Origin: Umezawaea endophytica
GTDB lineage: Bacteria > Actinomycetota > Actinomycetes > Mycobacteriales > Pseudonocardiaceae
Reading direction: 5' to 3'
DNA length: 64,000 nt
Assembly: GCF_025061645.1 (NCBI RefSeq)
Contig: NZ_JANYMP010000013.1
Location: 124,001 to 188,000, forward strand
Below, piece after piece: positions 16,966 through 26,016 of the stretch. The position numbers and the translations under genes were made by a program. The notes under the pieces were generated by a model, which was given only the letters and a program-made list of their open reading frames with translations, did no database searches and was not told the DNA's origin. How positions within the stretch are numbered: position 1 is the first letter of the stretch; each line of letters begins with the position of its first letter.

Positions 16966-17543
16966 TCGAGGTCCACGAAGGCGATGCGGTACACCTGCCT
17001 CGGATGCTCCGGGAGCCGGTGGGAGACCAGCGTCGACGAGCGCTCGACCGTGATCGCCAGGCGACCGCACAGCACCGGGTCGCGGAACCGGTTCTCCGCG
17101 CGGTGCGGGGTCACCCCGCCTGCCATCCTCCCGCACTCCAGGACCTCTGGTTCGTCGCACGGAAACCAGTGCTGATCGGGTATTCGACGCGCGACCGCGC
17201 GCAGTTCCGCCGCTTCCGCGTACCCGGCTCGGCTGAGCCCCCACGACCACGTGCTCCACCGGCGGCGCTCGGTCAGCGGGACCAGCCGTGGGCTACCGGG
17301 GTCGACCCGGTAGCCCACGAGCAGATCCCTGTCGAGATCCACGAAGAACGTCCAGCGCTGCGGCCAGACCTCCAGGTAGCCCTGGAGCCGATCGCGCAGC
17401 CCGGAGACGTCCAACGCGGCGAGCCACGTGAGCACGAGGCTCGTCACGAGCACCGTCGCGGTCAAGGTGAACCCGTGCAGACCACGCGCGTCGCCCCCCT
17501 CGGGCTCTTCACCCGGCCCACGAGCGGCATCCTCGCGGATCAC
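16953..17543 (-). CDS. sdpA: SdpA-family protein of an SDP-type antimicrobial peptide system
   Basis: 196 residues. One transmembrane helix near the N-terminus (FTLTATVLVTSLVLTWLA) is followed by the SdpA hallmark PQRWTFFVDLDRDLL (proline-Q-x-W-x-FF), then a soluble part with Cys residues in FPCDEPEVLECG, PVLCGR and the terminal ECPT. GTG 17543 overlaps the small precursor gene stop (GTGA). A longer upstream reading frame is not coding in style. It works with SdpB to process or modify the precursor at the membrane in the Bacillus system. Confidence 0.85.
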   Translation of the reverse strand: MIREDAARGPGEEPEGGDARGLHGFTLTATVLVTSLVLTWLAALDVSGLRDRLQGYLEVWPQRWTFFVDLDRDLLVGYRVDPGSPRLVPLTERRRWSTWSWGLSRAGYAEAAELRAVARRIPDQHWFPCDEPEVLECGRMAGGVTPHRAENRFRDPVLCGRLAITVERSSTLVSHRLPEHPRQVYRIAFVDLECPT

Positions 17544-17698
17544 GTCCCCTGACTGCACACTTCCTGGCCGGAGCCTTCGTTCACCACGCTGTTGTCCGCG
17601 TACGGTCCGCTCACGTCGGCGGAAGAACCACCCGCCGTCAGCACCACGACGAACACCGCCGCGGACAGCGCGAACCCCACTGATAGCGCCTTCTTCAC
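17540..17698 (-). CDS. Short secreted peptide, candidate SDP-type precursor
   Basis: 52 residues from GTG 17698, with GGGGG three to eight bases upstream. Two Lys at the N-terminus precede a long hydrophobic stretch (ALSVGFALSAAVFVVVLTAG), then a small-residue GGSSA site and a polar tail DVSGPYADNSVVNEGSGQEV ending CSQGT with a single Cys. It is first in a translationally coupled operon with sdpA and sdpB, the place of sdpC. Bacillus SdpC is about 200 residues and its mature toxin is a hydrophobic 42-mer with one disulfide; this product is much shorter and has one Cys. The active part could include the hydrophobic segment. Precursor role is inferred from position. Confidence 0.65.
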   Translation of the reverse strand: MKKALSVGFALSAAVFVVVLTAGGSSADVSGPYADNSVVNEGSGQEVCSQGT

Positions 17699-17869
17699 GT
17701 ATCCCCCTACTGGTGAAGTCGTCGACAACGCGCCGTCGGCCCTTCCCCTTCATCGGGCCTTCCGACTTCATCCACTATGGCAGCATGGACTACCTGATCG
17801 CTATCGAGTCGCTACTCGCCGCACACGCCTTCCCCTGTGGCCCGAGTCGAACCGAGGAGAGTCGTCACG
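17699..17869. promoter_or_regulatory. Divergent promoter region between the SDP-type operon and the SARP regulator, with 11-bp spaced repeats
   Basis: Both transcripts must start in this 170-base stretch. CGCTA occurs at 17799 and again at 17810, an 11-bp spacing like that of heptamer repeats bound by SARP regulators one helical turn apart. GAGGAG at 17854-17859 is the likely ribosome site of the SARP gene. Binding by the adjacent SARP is inference. Confidence 0.4.
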
Positions 17870-20800
17870 GTGGAGTTCCGGATCCTGGGGCCGTTGGAGG
17901 CGCGGTCCGGCGAACGCCCGGTCCGCGTCGGCGGCGCACGGCAGCAACGGCTCCTCGCCCTGCTCCTGTTGTCCGTCAACCGGGTCGTCCCGGTCGAGCG
18001 CCTCGTCGACGAGCTGTGGGACGCCGCTCCCCGGTCGGCGCGCCAGCAGATCCACAACGCCGTGGCGAGCCTGCGGCGCACGCTTTCCCAGCACACCAAC
18101 GATGTGGGCATCAGGTGGATCGAGGTCGGCTACCGGCTGGACGCACCGGAGGCGTCCATCGACGTGAACCGGTTCCTCGGTCTCCTCGACGAGGCCCGGC
18201 AGGCGGAAGCCGGTCAGCGGTGGCCGGAAGCGGTGGCGGCGCTGCGGGTCGCGCTCGACCTCTGGCGGGGTGACGTGCTGGCGGGGCTGGGCGGGGCGAC
18301 GATCGAGAACGCGGCCACGAGGCTGCACGAGCAGCGGCTCACCGCCGTCGAGGACCTGATGTCCCTCCGCCTGCGGACCGGCGAGACCGGGTCGGCGGTC
18401 GGCGAGCTGCGGCAGCTCGTGACCGAGCACCCGTTGCGCGATTCCCTGCGCATCAGCCTGATCCGAGCGCTGCACCGCAGCGGACGGCAGGCCGACGCGC
18501 TGGCGGTGTACGACGACGGCCGGAGGATGCTGGCCGAGGACCTCGGGCTCGACCCGAGTCCGGAACTCCAGCGGATCCACGCCGACGTGCTGCGCGGCAC
18601 GGCGGAACCAGCGCCCATCGCGACCCCGTCCGAACCGGGCGGGGACTCGCCCGACCGCGGCCGGACCAGGTCGTCCCTCCCCTACGACACCAACGACTTC
18701 TCCGGCCGGTCCGCCGAGCTGGCGCGGCTGCGCGCCGCCACGAGCGGCACGTCGGCGACCGCGATCACGATCTCCGCCGTCGACGGCATGGGAGGGGTCG
18801 GCAAGACGACGCTGGCGATCCACCTCGCGCACGAGGTCGCCGCGAACTACCCGGACGGCCACTACTTCGTCGACCTGCACGGCTTCACCGCCGGCATGAG
18901 CCCCGTGCCCCCGGAGCAGGCGCTGGACGTGCTGCTCAGCGCCAGCGGGGTGGCCCCGGAACTCATACCGTCCACTGTGGAGGGTCGGAGCGCGCTCTGG
19001 CGCTCGGAGATGGCGGGCAAGCGGATTCTGCTGGTCATCGACAACGCGGTCAACGCGGCGCACGTGCGGCTGCTGCTGCCGGGAGCCGCGGGCGCGCTCG
19101 TGATGGTCACCAGCCGCAGGAAGCTCACGGCGCTGGAAGGCGCGTTGCCGCTGTCGCTCGACGTCCTGCCACTGGAGGACGGGGTCACCCTCTTCGCGAA
19201 GGTCGCCGGGGCGGAGCGCGCGGCGGCGGAACCCGACGCCGTCGCCACCGCCGTCGAGCTGTGCGGTCGCCTGCCGCTGGCCATCCGGATCGCCGCGGCG
19301 CGCTTCCGGGACCGCGCGGGCTGGACCGTCGGGGAACTGGTGAACCGGCTGCGCAACCACGCGCAGCGCGTCCGGTTCCTCGAGGTCGACGACCGGGGCG
19401 TCATGGCCGCGCTCAGGGTGTCCTACCGCTACCTGCCCCCGGCGCGGCAGCGGTTGTTCCGACTGCTCAGCCTCCACCCCGGCGGCGATTTCGACGCCTG
19501 CGGCACCGCCGCGCTGACCGGCCTGCCGTTGGACGAGGTCGAGCAGCACCTCGACTCGCTGTTCGACGACAACCTGTTGAAGCAGAACACGACCGGGCGC
19601 TTCTACTTCCACGACCTGGTCCGCGACTGCGCCCGCCAACTGCTCACCGAGGAGGCCGACGACGCGGCGGAGCGCACCGCCCTCGGTCGGCTCCTCGACT
19701 ACTACCTGCACGCCGCGCACACGTGGTGCGGGCACCACCACAACGCGATCTACGGCGACGCGCCGCTGGTGGACCACGTGCCCGAGCACCTCCCGGTGCC
19801 GTCGACCGCCCAGAAGGCCGTCGCGATCCTCGACGTGGAGTACGACAACCTCACCGCGGTCGCGCGGTTCGCCGCGGAGAACGGCTGGCACCGGCACGCC
19901 TGGCAGCTCGTCTGCGCCCTCCAACCCCTGCTGAAGCTGCACAACTACGGCGGGCGGTCTTACGACCTGTTCGAGGCCGGCGCGCGGGCCGCCCTCGCGT
20001 CCGGCGACGTGCGGGGCGAATCCGCCTGCCTCCAGGGCTTGGCGGCCGTCTGCCGTGATCACCGCTCCACCGCCGAAGCCAGGAAGCACATCGAACGGGC
20101 GCTCGACCTGAGCAGGCGGATCGGGGCGACGGACAGCGAGACCGCGCAGTTGATCGACCTCGGCAACCTGTACCTGCACGAGGACCGGCTGCTCCAAGCC
20201 CGGACCATCTTCCAGCAGGCCGAACCCTTGACCGAGCGGGGCTCGACCACCTTCCCGAGCCTCGCGGTGGCGAACAACCTGGGCGTCATCTGCGGCGACC
20301 TGGGGGATTTCGAGGAGGCCCTGGTCCACCTGCGCCGCGCGGAGGCACTGGTGACCAAGGAGGACACGCGGTCGGCGCAGTTCATCTCGTGGAGCACCGG
20401 GTCGGTCCTGCACGCCATGGGCGCGCACGAGGAGGCCCGGCGGGAGTTCACCCGCGGCCTGGAGATGAGCACGGCCTCCGGGAGTTCCCACGGCGAGGCG
20501 TTCGCCCTGCTGGGTCTCTGCGGTGTCAACCGGTCGTCCGGCCACCTCGCCGAGTCGCTCGACCAGGGCCGCCGGGCGCTGACCACCGCCCGGCGCTTCG
20601 AACTGCACGTGGTCGAGTGCGAGGTGATGAACTGCCTGGGCGAGACCGCTCTCGCCCTGCGGGACGTGGACCGGGCCGAGCGGACGTTCGAGCTGGCGAG
20701 GGACGTCGCCGACCGGTTCGGCATCGCGCGCTACCGGGCTCGCGCGCTGGAAGGCCTCGCCCACGTCGCTTTCCGGCGCGGGCAGCGGGCGGAGGCGAGG

Positions 20801-20950
20801 CAGTACTGGGAACAGGCGGCGGCCACCTATCCGACGGGCATGGTGGACGTCGAGTACGCGCGCCACCACCTCGCCGCGCTCGACGACGAGGCGGCGGTCT
20901 GCTTCCGTTGCGCCGTCTCGGGGAAGCCGCTTTCCGCCCGCCGGGGCTGA
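17870..20950 (+). CDS. AfsR-type SARP regulator with NB-ARC and TPR domains
   Basis: 1026 residues. The N-terminal winged helix begins VEFRILGPLEARSGE and is followed by a bacterial transcriptional activation domain (to about 250). The NB-ARC ATPase has Walker A GMGGVGKTTLA (about 305), LVIDNA (Walker B) and GRLPLAIRIAAARF. The rest is TPR repeats (EDRLLQARTIFQQAEPL and similar). GTG 17870 is preferred since SARPs start with this strand; GTG 17837 is possible. Divergent from the SDP-type operon, which it may control. SARPs are often pathway-specific activators; the NB-ARC/TPR part senses a signal that is unknown here. Confidence 0.92.
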   Translation: MEFRILGPLEARSGERPVRVGGARQQRLLALLLLSVNRVVPVERLVDELWDAAPRSARQQIHNAVASLRRTLSQHTNDVGIRWIEVGYRLDAPEASIDVNRFLGLLDEARQAEAGQRWPEAVAALRVALDLWRGDVLAGLGGATIENAATRLHEQRLTAVEDLMSLRLRTGETGSAVGELRQLVTEHPLRDSLRISLIRALHRSGRQADALAVYDDGRRMLAEDLGLDPSPELQRIHADVLRGTAEPAPIATPSEPGGDSPDRGRTRSSLPYDTNDFSGRSAELARLRAATSGTSATAITISAVDGMGGVGKTTLAIHLAHEVAANYPDGHYFVDLHGFTAGMSPVPPEQALDVLLSASGVAPELIPSTVEGRSALWRSEMAGKRILLVIDNAVNAAHVRLLLPGAAGALVMVTSRRKLTALEGALPLSLDVLPLEDGVTLFAKVAGAERAAAEPDAVATAVELCGRLPLAIRIAAARFRDRAGWTVGELVNRLRNHAQRVRFLEVDDRGVMAALRVSYRYLPPARQRLFRLLSLHPGGDFDACGTAALTGLPLDEVEQHLDSLFDDNLLKQNTTGRFYFHDLVRDCARQLLTEEADDAAERTALGRLLDYYLHAAHTWCGHHHNAIYGDAPLVDHVPEHLPVPSTAQKAVAILDVEYDNLTAVARFAAENGWHRHAWQLVCALQPLLKLHNYGGRSYDLFEAGARAALASGDVRGESACLQGLAAVCRDHRSTAEARKHIERALDLSRRIGATDSETAQLIDLGNLYLHEDRLLQARTIFQQAEPLTERGSTTFPSLAVANNLGVICGDLGDFEEALVHLRRAEALVTKEDTRSAQFISWSTGSVLHAMGAHEEARREFTRGLEMSTASGSSHGEAFALLGLCGVNRSSGHLAESLDQGRRALTTARRFELHVVECEVMNCLGETALALRDVDRAERTFELARDVADRFGIARYRARALEGLAHVAFRRGQRAEARQYWEQAAATYPTGMVDVEYARHHLAALDDEAAVCFRCAVSGKPLSARRG

Positions 20951-20965
20951 CATCGCGGCGCGTCG

Positions 20966-21973
20966 TCAGTCCACCGCGCGGACGTAGCGCCTGCCGAGGA
21001 CGCGGAGGTGCTCGACCAGGCCGGGCGGTTCGGTGACGTGGAAGTCGAGGCCGAGCATCCCGATGTAGACGGCGATCAGCTCCAGGCTGTCCGCACCGGT
21101 CAGGAGCACCGACGTCGACTCGTCGACCGCCTCCACCACGCCGACGGTCGGGTTGATCCGCGCCAGCACGGCCTCCGCGGGCGCGAGCACGGTGATCCTC
21201 GCGTGCACCTTCCAGCCCGCCGTGGCCACGTCGCGCAGGACGAAGCCCGTGTAGTCCCCGCCGGGCAACGGCACCGGGGTGAAGCGGCGGCCGGTCGCCA
21301 TCCGCAACGAGAGCCAGTCGGCGCGGTACGTGTGCCACGAGCCGGTCTCCGGACCCCGTGCGACGAGGTACCAGTGCCGCTCCCAGCTCACCAGCCGGTA
21401 CGGCTCCACCAGCACCGGCCACTCCCCGAACGGCGCCGAGGCGTCGTTCCGCCGCGGGGCGTCGTCCGAGCGGGCCGGGGCGGTGTAGTCGAACCGGAGG
21501 AGTTCCGAGTCGCGGACCGCCGCCGCGATCGTCGCCAGCACGGCCGCGTCCACCACCGGGTCCACGACGTTGCTGCCGGTGTTCGCGGGCCCTTCCGCCA
21601 TCGCCTGGTGCAGGGCGGTCACCTGCCGCCGCAGCCGGTGCGGCAGGACCTGCTGGAGCTTCGTCAACGCCCGTTCCGCGCTGTCCTCGATGCCCGCGAC
21701 CCCGCGTCCGGCCCGCAGCCCGATCGCGACCGCCACCGCTTCCTCGTCGTCGAGCAGCAGCGGCGGCAGCTTGGCCCCGGCGCCCAGCCGGTAGTGCCCG
21801 GAGGGTCCGCGCACCGCCTCCACCGGGTACCCGAGTTCGCGCAGGCGGTCGACGTCGTTGCGGATCGTCCGCCCGGTGACGTTCAGCCGTACGGCGAGTT
21901 CCGAGCCCGGCCACGCCGGTCGTGACTGCATCAGCGCCAGCAGGGCGAGCAGCCGGGACGAGGTTTCCAACAC
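20966..21973 (-). CDS. WYL-domain DeoR-type transcriptional regulator (copy 1)
   Basis: 335 residues. HTH_11 domain at the start (LALLALMQSRPAWPGSELA, then TGRTIRNDVDRLRELGYPV), then the WYL ligand-binding domain (VSWERHWYLVARG, about residue 195) and a C-terminal WCX-like part. GTG 21973 lies close to and divergent from the epoxide hydrolase gene at 22027, so it probably controls that gene. The same pair occurs again at 46.4-48.5 kb. Ligand unknown; some actinobacterial WYL regulators bind nucleic acids or modified nucleotides. Confidence 0.88.
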   Translation of the reverse strand: MLETSSRLLALLALMQSRPAWPGSELAVRLNVTGRTIRNDVDRLRELGYPVEAVRGPSGHYRLGAGAKLPPLLLDDEEAVAVAIGLRAGRGVAGIEDSAERALTKLQQVLPHRLRRQVTALHQAMAEGPANTGSNVVDPVVDAAVLATIAAAVRDSELLRFDYTAPARSDDAPRRNDASAPFGEWPVLVEPYRLVSWERHWYLVARGPETGSWHTYRADWLSLRMATGRRFTPVPLPGGDYTGFVLRDVATAGWKVHARITVLAPAEAVLARINPTVGVVEAVDESTSVLLTGADSLELIAVYIGMLGLDFHVTEPPGLVEHLRVLGRRYVRAVD

Positions 21974-22026
21974 CCGTCGAACATAGAGGAACCAACCGTT
22001 CCTATACAGCTCCTACCGTGGTGACC

Positions 22027-23163
22027 ATGACGAACACCGAGATCCGCCCCTTCCGCGTCGACATCCCCCAGGCCGACCTGGACGACCTCGACGAGCGCCT
22101 CGCCCGCACCCGGCTGCCGCGGCCCGCCCCCACCGACGACTGGGAGTACGGCACCCCGAACAGCTACCTGGGCGAGACCGTCGAGCACTGGCGCACCGAG
22201 TTCGACTGGCGCGCGCAGGAAGCCCGGATGAACGAGTTCCCGCAGTACCTGACCGAGATCGACGGGCAGACCGTGCACTTCGTCCACGTGCCGTCGAAGG
22301 TGGAGGGCGCGACCCCGTTGCTGCTCCTGCACACCTACCCCGGCTCGTTCGCCGAGTTCCTCGACATGATCGGCCCGCTCACCGACCCCGTCGCCCACGG
22401 CGGCGACGCCGAGGACGCGTTCTCGGTCGTAGTCCCGTCGATCCCCGGATTCGGCTTCAGCACGCCGCTCGTCGGCCGCGGCTGGACGATGCGGAAGGTG
22501 GCGGAGACGGTCGACGCGCTGATGCGGCGCCTCGGGTACGACTCGTACGGTTCGCACGGCAGCGACGCGGGCTCGATGATCTCCCGCGAGTTGGGGCTGA
22601 TGCGGCCCGAGGGTTTCCTCGGGCTGCACGTGCTCCAGTTGTTCTCCTTCCCCACCGGCGACCCGGCCGAGTTCGAGAACCTCGGACCGAAGGACTACGC
22701 CGCGCTCGAGCACATGCGGTGGTTCCAGTCCGTCGGCGGCTACAACCAGATGAACGCGACCCGCCCGCAGACCGTCTCGGTCGGCATCGCCGACTCACCG
22801 GTCGGGCAGCTCGCCTACAGCGAGCTGTTCAACAACTTCGGCGACGGGACGAGCCTGGTGACGCCGGACCAGATCCTGACCCAGGTCTCCCTGTACTGGT
22901 TCACCAACACCCAGGCGACCGCAGGGCGCTACCACTTCGAGGAGGCGAAGGCCGAGCGCGAACCGGAGGTGAACCGGTCGCGGACCGGCGTCGCCGTCTT
23001 CGCGGACGACTTCAAGTCCGTCCGCGCGTTCGCCGAGCGGGACAACTCCGCCGTCGAGCACTGGTCCGAGTTCCCCGACGGCGGGCACTTCGCGGCGCTG
23101 GAACGCCCGGACGTGCTCGTCGGCGACCTGCGGACCTTCTTCCGCGCCCCTACCGGTCGGTGA
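22027..23163 (+). CDS. Epoxide hydrolase, alpha/beta-hydrolase with EHN domain (copy 1)
   Basis: 378 residues. The N-terminal epoxide-hydrolase-N domain (PFRVDIPQADLDDLDERLAR) is followed by an alpha/beta hydrolase core. Nucleophile is Asp180 in SHGSDAGS; the oxyanion segment reads LHTYPGSF; the catalytic His is in DGGHFAALE near the end; ring-opening Tyr candidates are in the cap. Predicted to hydrolyse epoxides to diols in the cytosol. ATG 22027 is used; GTGs at 22018-22021 are alternatives and there is little room for a ribosome site. The 3' end overlaps the convergent gene by 14 bases. Confidence 0.88.
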   Translation: MTNTEIRPFRVDIPQADLDDLDERLARTRLPRPAPTDDWEYGTPNSYLGETVEHWRTEFDWRAQEARMNEFPQYLTEIDGQTVHFVHVPSKVEGATPLLLLHTYPGSFAEFLDMIGPLTDPVAHGGDAEDAFSVVVPSIPGFGFSTPLVGRGWTMRKVAETVDALMRRLGYDSYGSHGSDAGSMISRELGLMRPEGFLGLHVLQLFSFPTGDPAEFENLGPKDYAALEHMRWFQSVGGYNQMNATRPQTVSVGIADSPVGQLAYSELFNNFGDGTSLVTPDQILTQVSLYWFTNTQATAGRYHFEEAKAEREPEVNRSRTGVAVFADDFKSVRAFAERDNSAVEHWSEFPDGGHFAALERPDVLVGDLRTFFRAPTGR

Positions 23164-24208
23164 CCACGAAGTCGGCGCCCGCGGCCAGTGCCACCTCGGG
23201 GCCGAACAGCCTGGCCGGGGTGAACGCGCCGGGGCGGCCCTCGCCCTTGGCCAGGCGCAGGGTGACCTCGGTGGCGGCGCCGACCGTGAACTCCATGCCC
23301 TCGCCGGTGCGCAGCCAGCCCTCGCGGACGCGACCGGACGGCCACTCGACCCTGGCGCGGCCCCAGGACGACCGGCGAGGGCGGGGCCTGGCCGTGGTCG
23401 TCGTGATGCCCGCGAGCCGTCGGGTGGCGAAGCCCGCCAGTCCGGGCAACCGCAGCGCGCCACCCAGCGCGGGCAGGAGCGCACGGACCGCGGGGTTGGC
23501 CGGGACGAGGGCCGAGGCGCCGATCACCGACGGGGCGCCGCTGGCCCGCCAGGCCGCGAAGAGTTCACCGCCACCCAGGGAGGCGGTGGTCACGACGTCG
23601 CCGTCAGGCGTGGTCAGCCGTTCAGCGGCACCACCGGCCCTGGCCCGCACCAGCCGTCCCTCCCGCACCTCGCGGCCACCGTCGCGCAGCGCTTGCACGA
23701 TGGTGGCGGCCAGTGCCTCGCCGAGGGCGCCGGGTTCCAGCGCGACCGACGCGACGGCGTCGACGCGCACCCGTGAGGGCTCCTCCTCCCCCGCCAGCAG
23801 GTGCAGCAGGACGCCCTCGGTCGCGAGCGGGCCGAAACCCGCCCCGGAGACCAGCGTGCGCCTGGTCGCCACCGCTTCGCGGTCCATGCCGTGGAGCAGC
23901 TCGAACGCGCTCAGCTCGTCGGACACGTCGACGTAGTGCGTGCCCGGCGGGCAGGCCCGCGCGACCTTCGGCGCCGTGACCGCGAACGGGCCCACCGTGT
24001 TGACCACGACGGCGGGCCCCTCGGTCGACAGCCGCGCGCAGACCTCGTCGAGCGAGCCGACCACCGCACGGGCGTCCGGCCCCACCTCCGCCAGCCGCTC
24101 CCGATCACGACCGGCCACCACCACCTCGGCGCCCGCCCGCCACAGGCGCTCCACCACCTCCCGACCGACCCGTCCGGTCGCGCCGAGCACCCAGATCTCA
24201 CCCGTCAT
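23150..24208 (-). CDS. Saccharopine dehydrogenase-like NAD(P)-binding protein
   Basis: 352 residues from ATG 24208, with GGAGG five bases upstream. The Rossmann segment IWVLGATGRVGREVVERL is at the N-terminus, then VVNTVGPFAVTAPKVARAC and HYVDVSDE, which are typical of the saccharopine dehydrogenase NADP-binding family (trans-acting enoyl reductase/short membrane-associated reductases). No lysine-pathway partner is near, so the substrate is unknown. Divergent from a TetR gene with a shared inverted-repeat site, so it is likely repressed by it. Confidence 0.82.
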   Translation of the reverse strand: MTGEIWVLGATGRVGREVVERLWRAGAEVVVAGRDRERLAEVGPDARAVVGSLDEVCARLSTEGPAVVVNTVGPFAVTAPKVARACPPGTHYVDVSDELSAFELLHGMDREAVATRRTLVSGAGFGPLATEGVLLHLLAGEEEPSRVRVDAVASVALEPGALGEALAATIVQALRDGGREVREGRLVRARAGGAAERLTTPDGDVVTTASLGGGELFAAWRASGAPSVIGASALVPANPAVRALLPALGGALRLPGLAGFATRRLAGITTTTARPRPRRSSWGRARVEWPSGRVREGWLRTGEGMEFTVGAATEVTLRLAKGEGRPGAFTPARLFGPEVALAAGADFVVTDR

Positions 24209-24229
24209 GGTCGCCTCCATCATCAACGG

Positions 24230-24269
24230 CACGTCGTGTCATCACTATGGCATGGCACGACACGACGTG
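24230..24269. promoter_or_regulatory. Inverted-repeat operator for the TetR regulator
   Basis: CACGTCGTGTC (24230-24240) and GACACGACGTG (24259-24269) are perfect 11-bp inverted arms with 18 bases between. The right arm extends into a near-palindrome GACACGACGTGTC. It lies between the two divergent starts (24208 and 24290), the normal place for a TetR operator that controls both. The TetR gene would start 20 bases after the site. Confidence 0.7.
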
Positions 24270-24289
24270 TCATCAGTAGGATTCGCCGC

Positions 24290-24871
24290 ATGGGTCGATG
24301 GCAGCCGGGCGCGCGGGAACGACTCGAACAGGCCGCGCTCGACCTCTTCCTGGAGCACGGCTTCACCGAGACCACCGTCCCGCAGATCACCGCACGGGCC
24401 GGGCTCACGACCCGCACGTTCTTCCGGCACTTCGCCGACAAGCGCGAGGTGCTGTTCGCGGGCGAGGAGTCGGTCCCCGACCAGGTGACCCGCTTCATGG
24501 CCGAGGCCCCACCGTCACTCGGCCCGATGGACCTCATCACCGAGGGCCTGGCCCCCACCGCGACCGAGATCTTCAAGGGCCGCGACCTCACCTACCTCCT
24601 GCGCCGCCGCGCCGCGATCGACGCCGAACCAGCCCTGCGCGAACGCGAACTGCGCAAGTTCTCCCTCATGGCGGAAGCACTGGAACAGGGCTTCCGCACC
24701 CGCGGCGCGGACGACCTGACCGCCAGACTGGCGGCCGAGATCGCCATGACCACGTTCCGGATAGCGGTGACCCGCTGGCTGGACCACCACGGCGACCCAG
24801 ACCTCCCGACCACCATCACCCAGACCCTGACGGCGATGAGAAACCTGACGAACACCGGCCCGACCCCGTAG
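24290..24871 (+). CDS. TetR-family transcriptional regulator
   Basis: 193 residues. TetR HTH at the N-terminus: RERLEQAALDLFLEHGFTET, then VPQITARAGLTTRTFFRHFADKREVLF without break in the usual order. The C-terminal part is a helical ligand domain. ATG 24290 is the first start after the inverted-repeat site; a far longer upstream frame overlaps the divergent gene and is not coding. Probable repressor of the saccharopine-dehydrogenase-like gene and of itself. Confidence 0.88.
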   Translation: MGRWQPGARERLEQAALDLFLEHGFTETTVPQITARAGLTTRTFFRHFADKREVLFAGEESVPDQVTRFMAEAPPSLGPMDLITEGLAPTATEIFKGRDLTYLLRRRAAIDAEPALRERELRKFSLMAEALEQGFRTRGADDLTARLAAEIAMTTFRIAVTRWLDHHGDPDLPTTITQTLTAMRNLTNTGPTP

Positions 24872-25002
24872 CCACGACAGATCCGACCGCCGCGCGATCC
24901 ATCACCCCACCTCGACGCATCCGCGATCTTCCGCAGTTCTGCGGCCCGCACTCGAATCCGCGCGGTTAGCCTTTGCCACTTCGATCGACAAGCCCGACGG
25001 CC

Positions 25003-26007
25003 GTGAGCGGTGGAGTGGAACGACAAGGCACCCCTGACGGGGCGAGCAGCACCTCGAACACCGTGCACGGCGTCGTCCACGGATCCGTGTGGCAGGCCGG
25101 GAACGTCTACGGCGACGTGCACCTCCACCACCAAGCCGCGCCACCACCGGCGGTGCCCGGTCCTCCACTGGTCGACCACCGACCGTCCGGACTGGGGCCG
25201 GAGGTCGAGGTCGGCGATGTCCTGCACCTCGTGCACGACCAGCCCGGCGACGCCTCGTCGACGGGTGACGGCGGTGCCGTCGTGCGGCAGGCCAGGTGCC
25301 TCCGGCTGACGGACCGCGGCGGGTTCGGCTGGCTGCGCCGGGTGGAGGTGCGCCAGGCCACGCCCCTCGCCCTCCGAGCGCGACGAGCGCTGACGGCGGA
25401 GCACGACCTCCTGCGCAGGCTGTCGGGCGTAGTCCCCCACCTGCCCGCGGTGCTCCAGTTCGCCGAGGGACCGGGCGACACCGCCACGCTCGTGACCGCG
25501 TGGCCGGAAACCCGATCGCACCGGGCCTGCGACCCCCTCGACGTCCTCCTGCTCCGTGGACCGGTGCGGGACGCGGGGGTGCTGGCGCGCGTGTGCGACG
25601 CCTTGGCCAGCCTGTGCGCGACACTCGGCGCGCTGCACGCTCACCGCACCGTGCACGGTGCGCTCACCCCCGCCCGGTTGATCATGCGCGACGACGGCGC
25701 GCTCTCGCTGCGGGACCTGGCTCGAACCGATCAGGAACCGCCCGAGTACCCGGCACCCGAACAGCTCGCGCGCGGCGTCGCGGGACCGTGGACGGACGTC
25801 CACCAGGTCGGGGCCATCGCCTACCACCTGGTCACCGGTCGGCAGCCGAGTCCTCGTGCTCCGCTGCCGGTCCGCGCGTGGGCACCCGAGGTGCCCGAAG
25901 ACCTCGCCGACACCATCGACTCGGCCCTGGTCCCGGAGTGCGCGGAGCGCCCGGACACGGCGACGCTCGGAGCGCGGTTGCGCGCCCTGGCACACCCCAC
26001 CCGCTGA
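25003..26007 (+). CDS. Pseudokinase with N-terminal RHIM-like repeat motif
   Basis: 334 residues (start uncertain: GTG 25003 or 25015, TTG 24973). Residues 19-42 hold a Val/Gly-rich motif (NTVHGVVHGSVWQAGNVYGD) like the amyloid-type RHIM-related motifs found in actinobacterial NLR-associated proteins. The rest follows the protein kinase C-lobe: LHAHRTVHGALTPARLI stands where HRDLKPxN is expected, so the catalytic Asp is lost; DFG is replaced by RDLARTD; EYPAPEQLARG and TDVHQVGAIAYHLVTG fit the APE and alpha-F regions. It is therefore probably catalytically dead. Nine bases from the helicase start, first of a three-gene operon. Confidence 0.8.
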   Translation: MSGGVERQGTPDGASSTSNTVHGVVHGSVWQAGNVYGDVHLHHQAAPPPAVPGPPLVDHRPSGLGPEVEVGDVLHLVHDQPGDASSTGDGGAVVRQARCLRLTDRGGFGWLRRVEVRQATPLALRARRALTAEHDLLRRLSGVVPHLPAVLQFAEGPGDTATLVTAWPETRSHRACDPLDVLLLRGPVRDAGVLARVCDALASLCATLGALHAHRTVHGALTPARLIMRDDGALSLRDLARTDQEPPEYPAPEQLARGVAGPWTDVHQVGAIAYHLVTGRQPSPRAPLPVRAWAPEVPEDLADTIDSALVPECAERPDTATLGARLRALAHPTR

Positions 26008-26016
26008 AGGAGCACG

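Noticed and set aside
17801-20953. 1050-codon minus-strand frame over the SARP gene
   Set aside because: Shadow of the SARP gene: the plus-strand protein has clear SARP, NB-ARC and TPR motifs.
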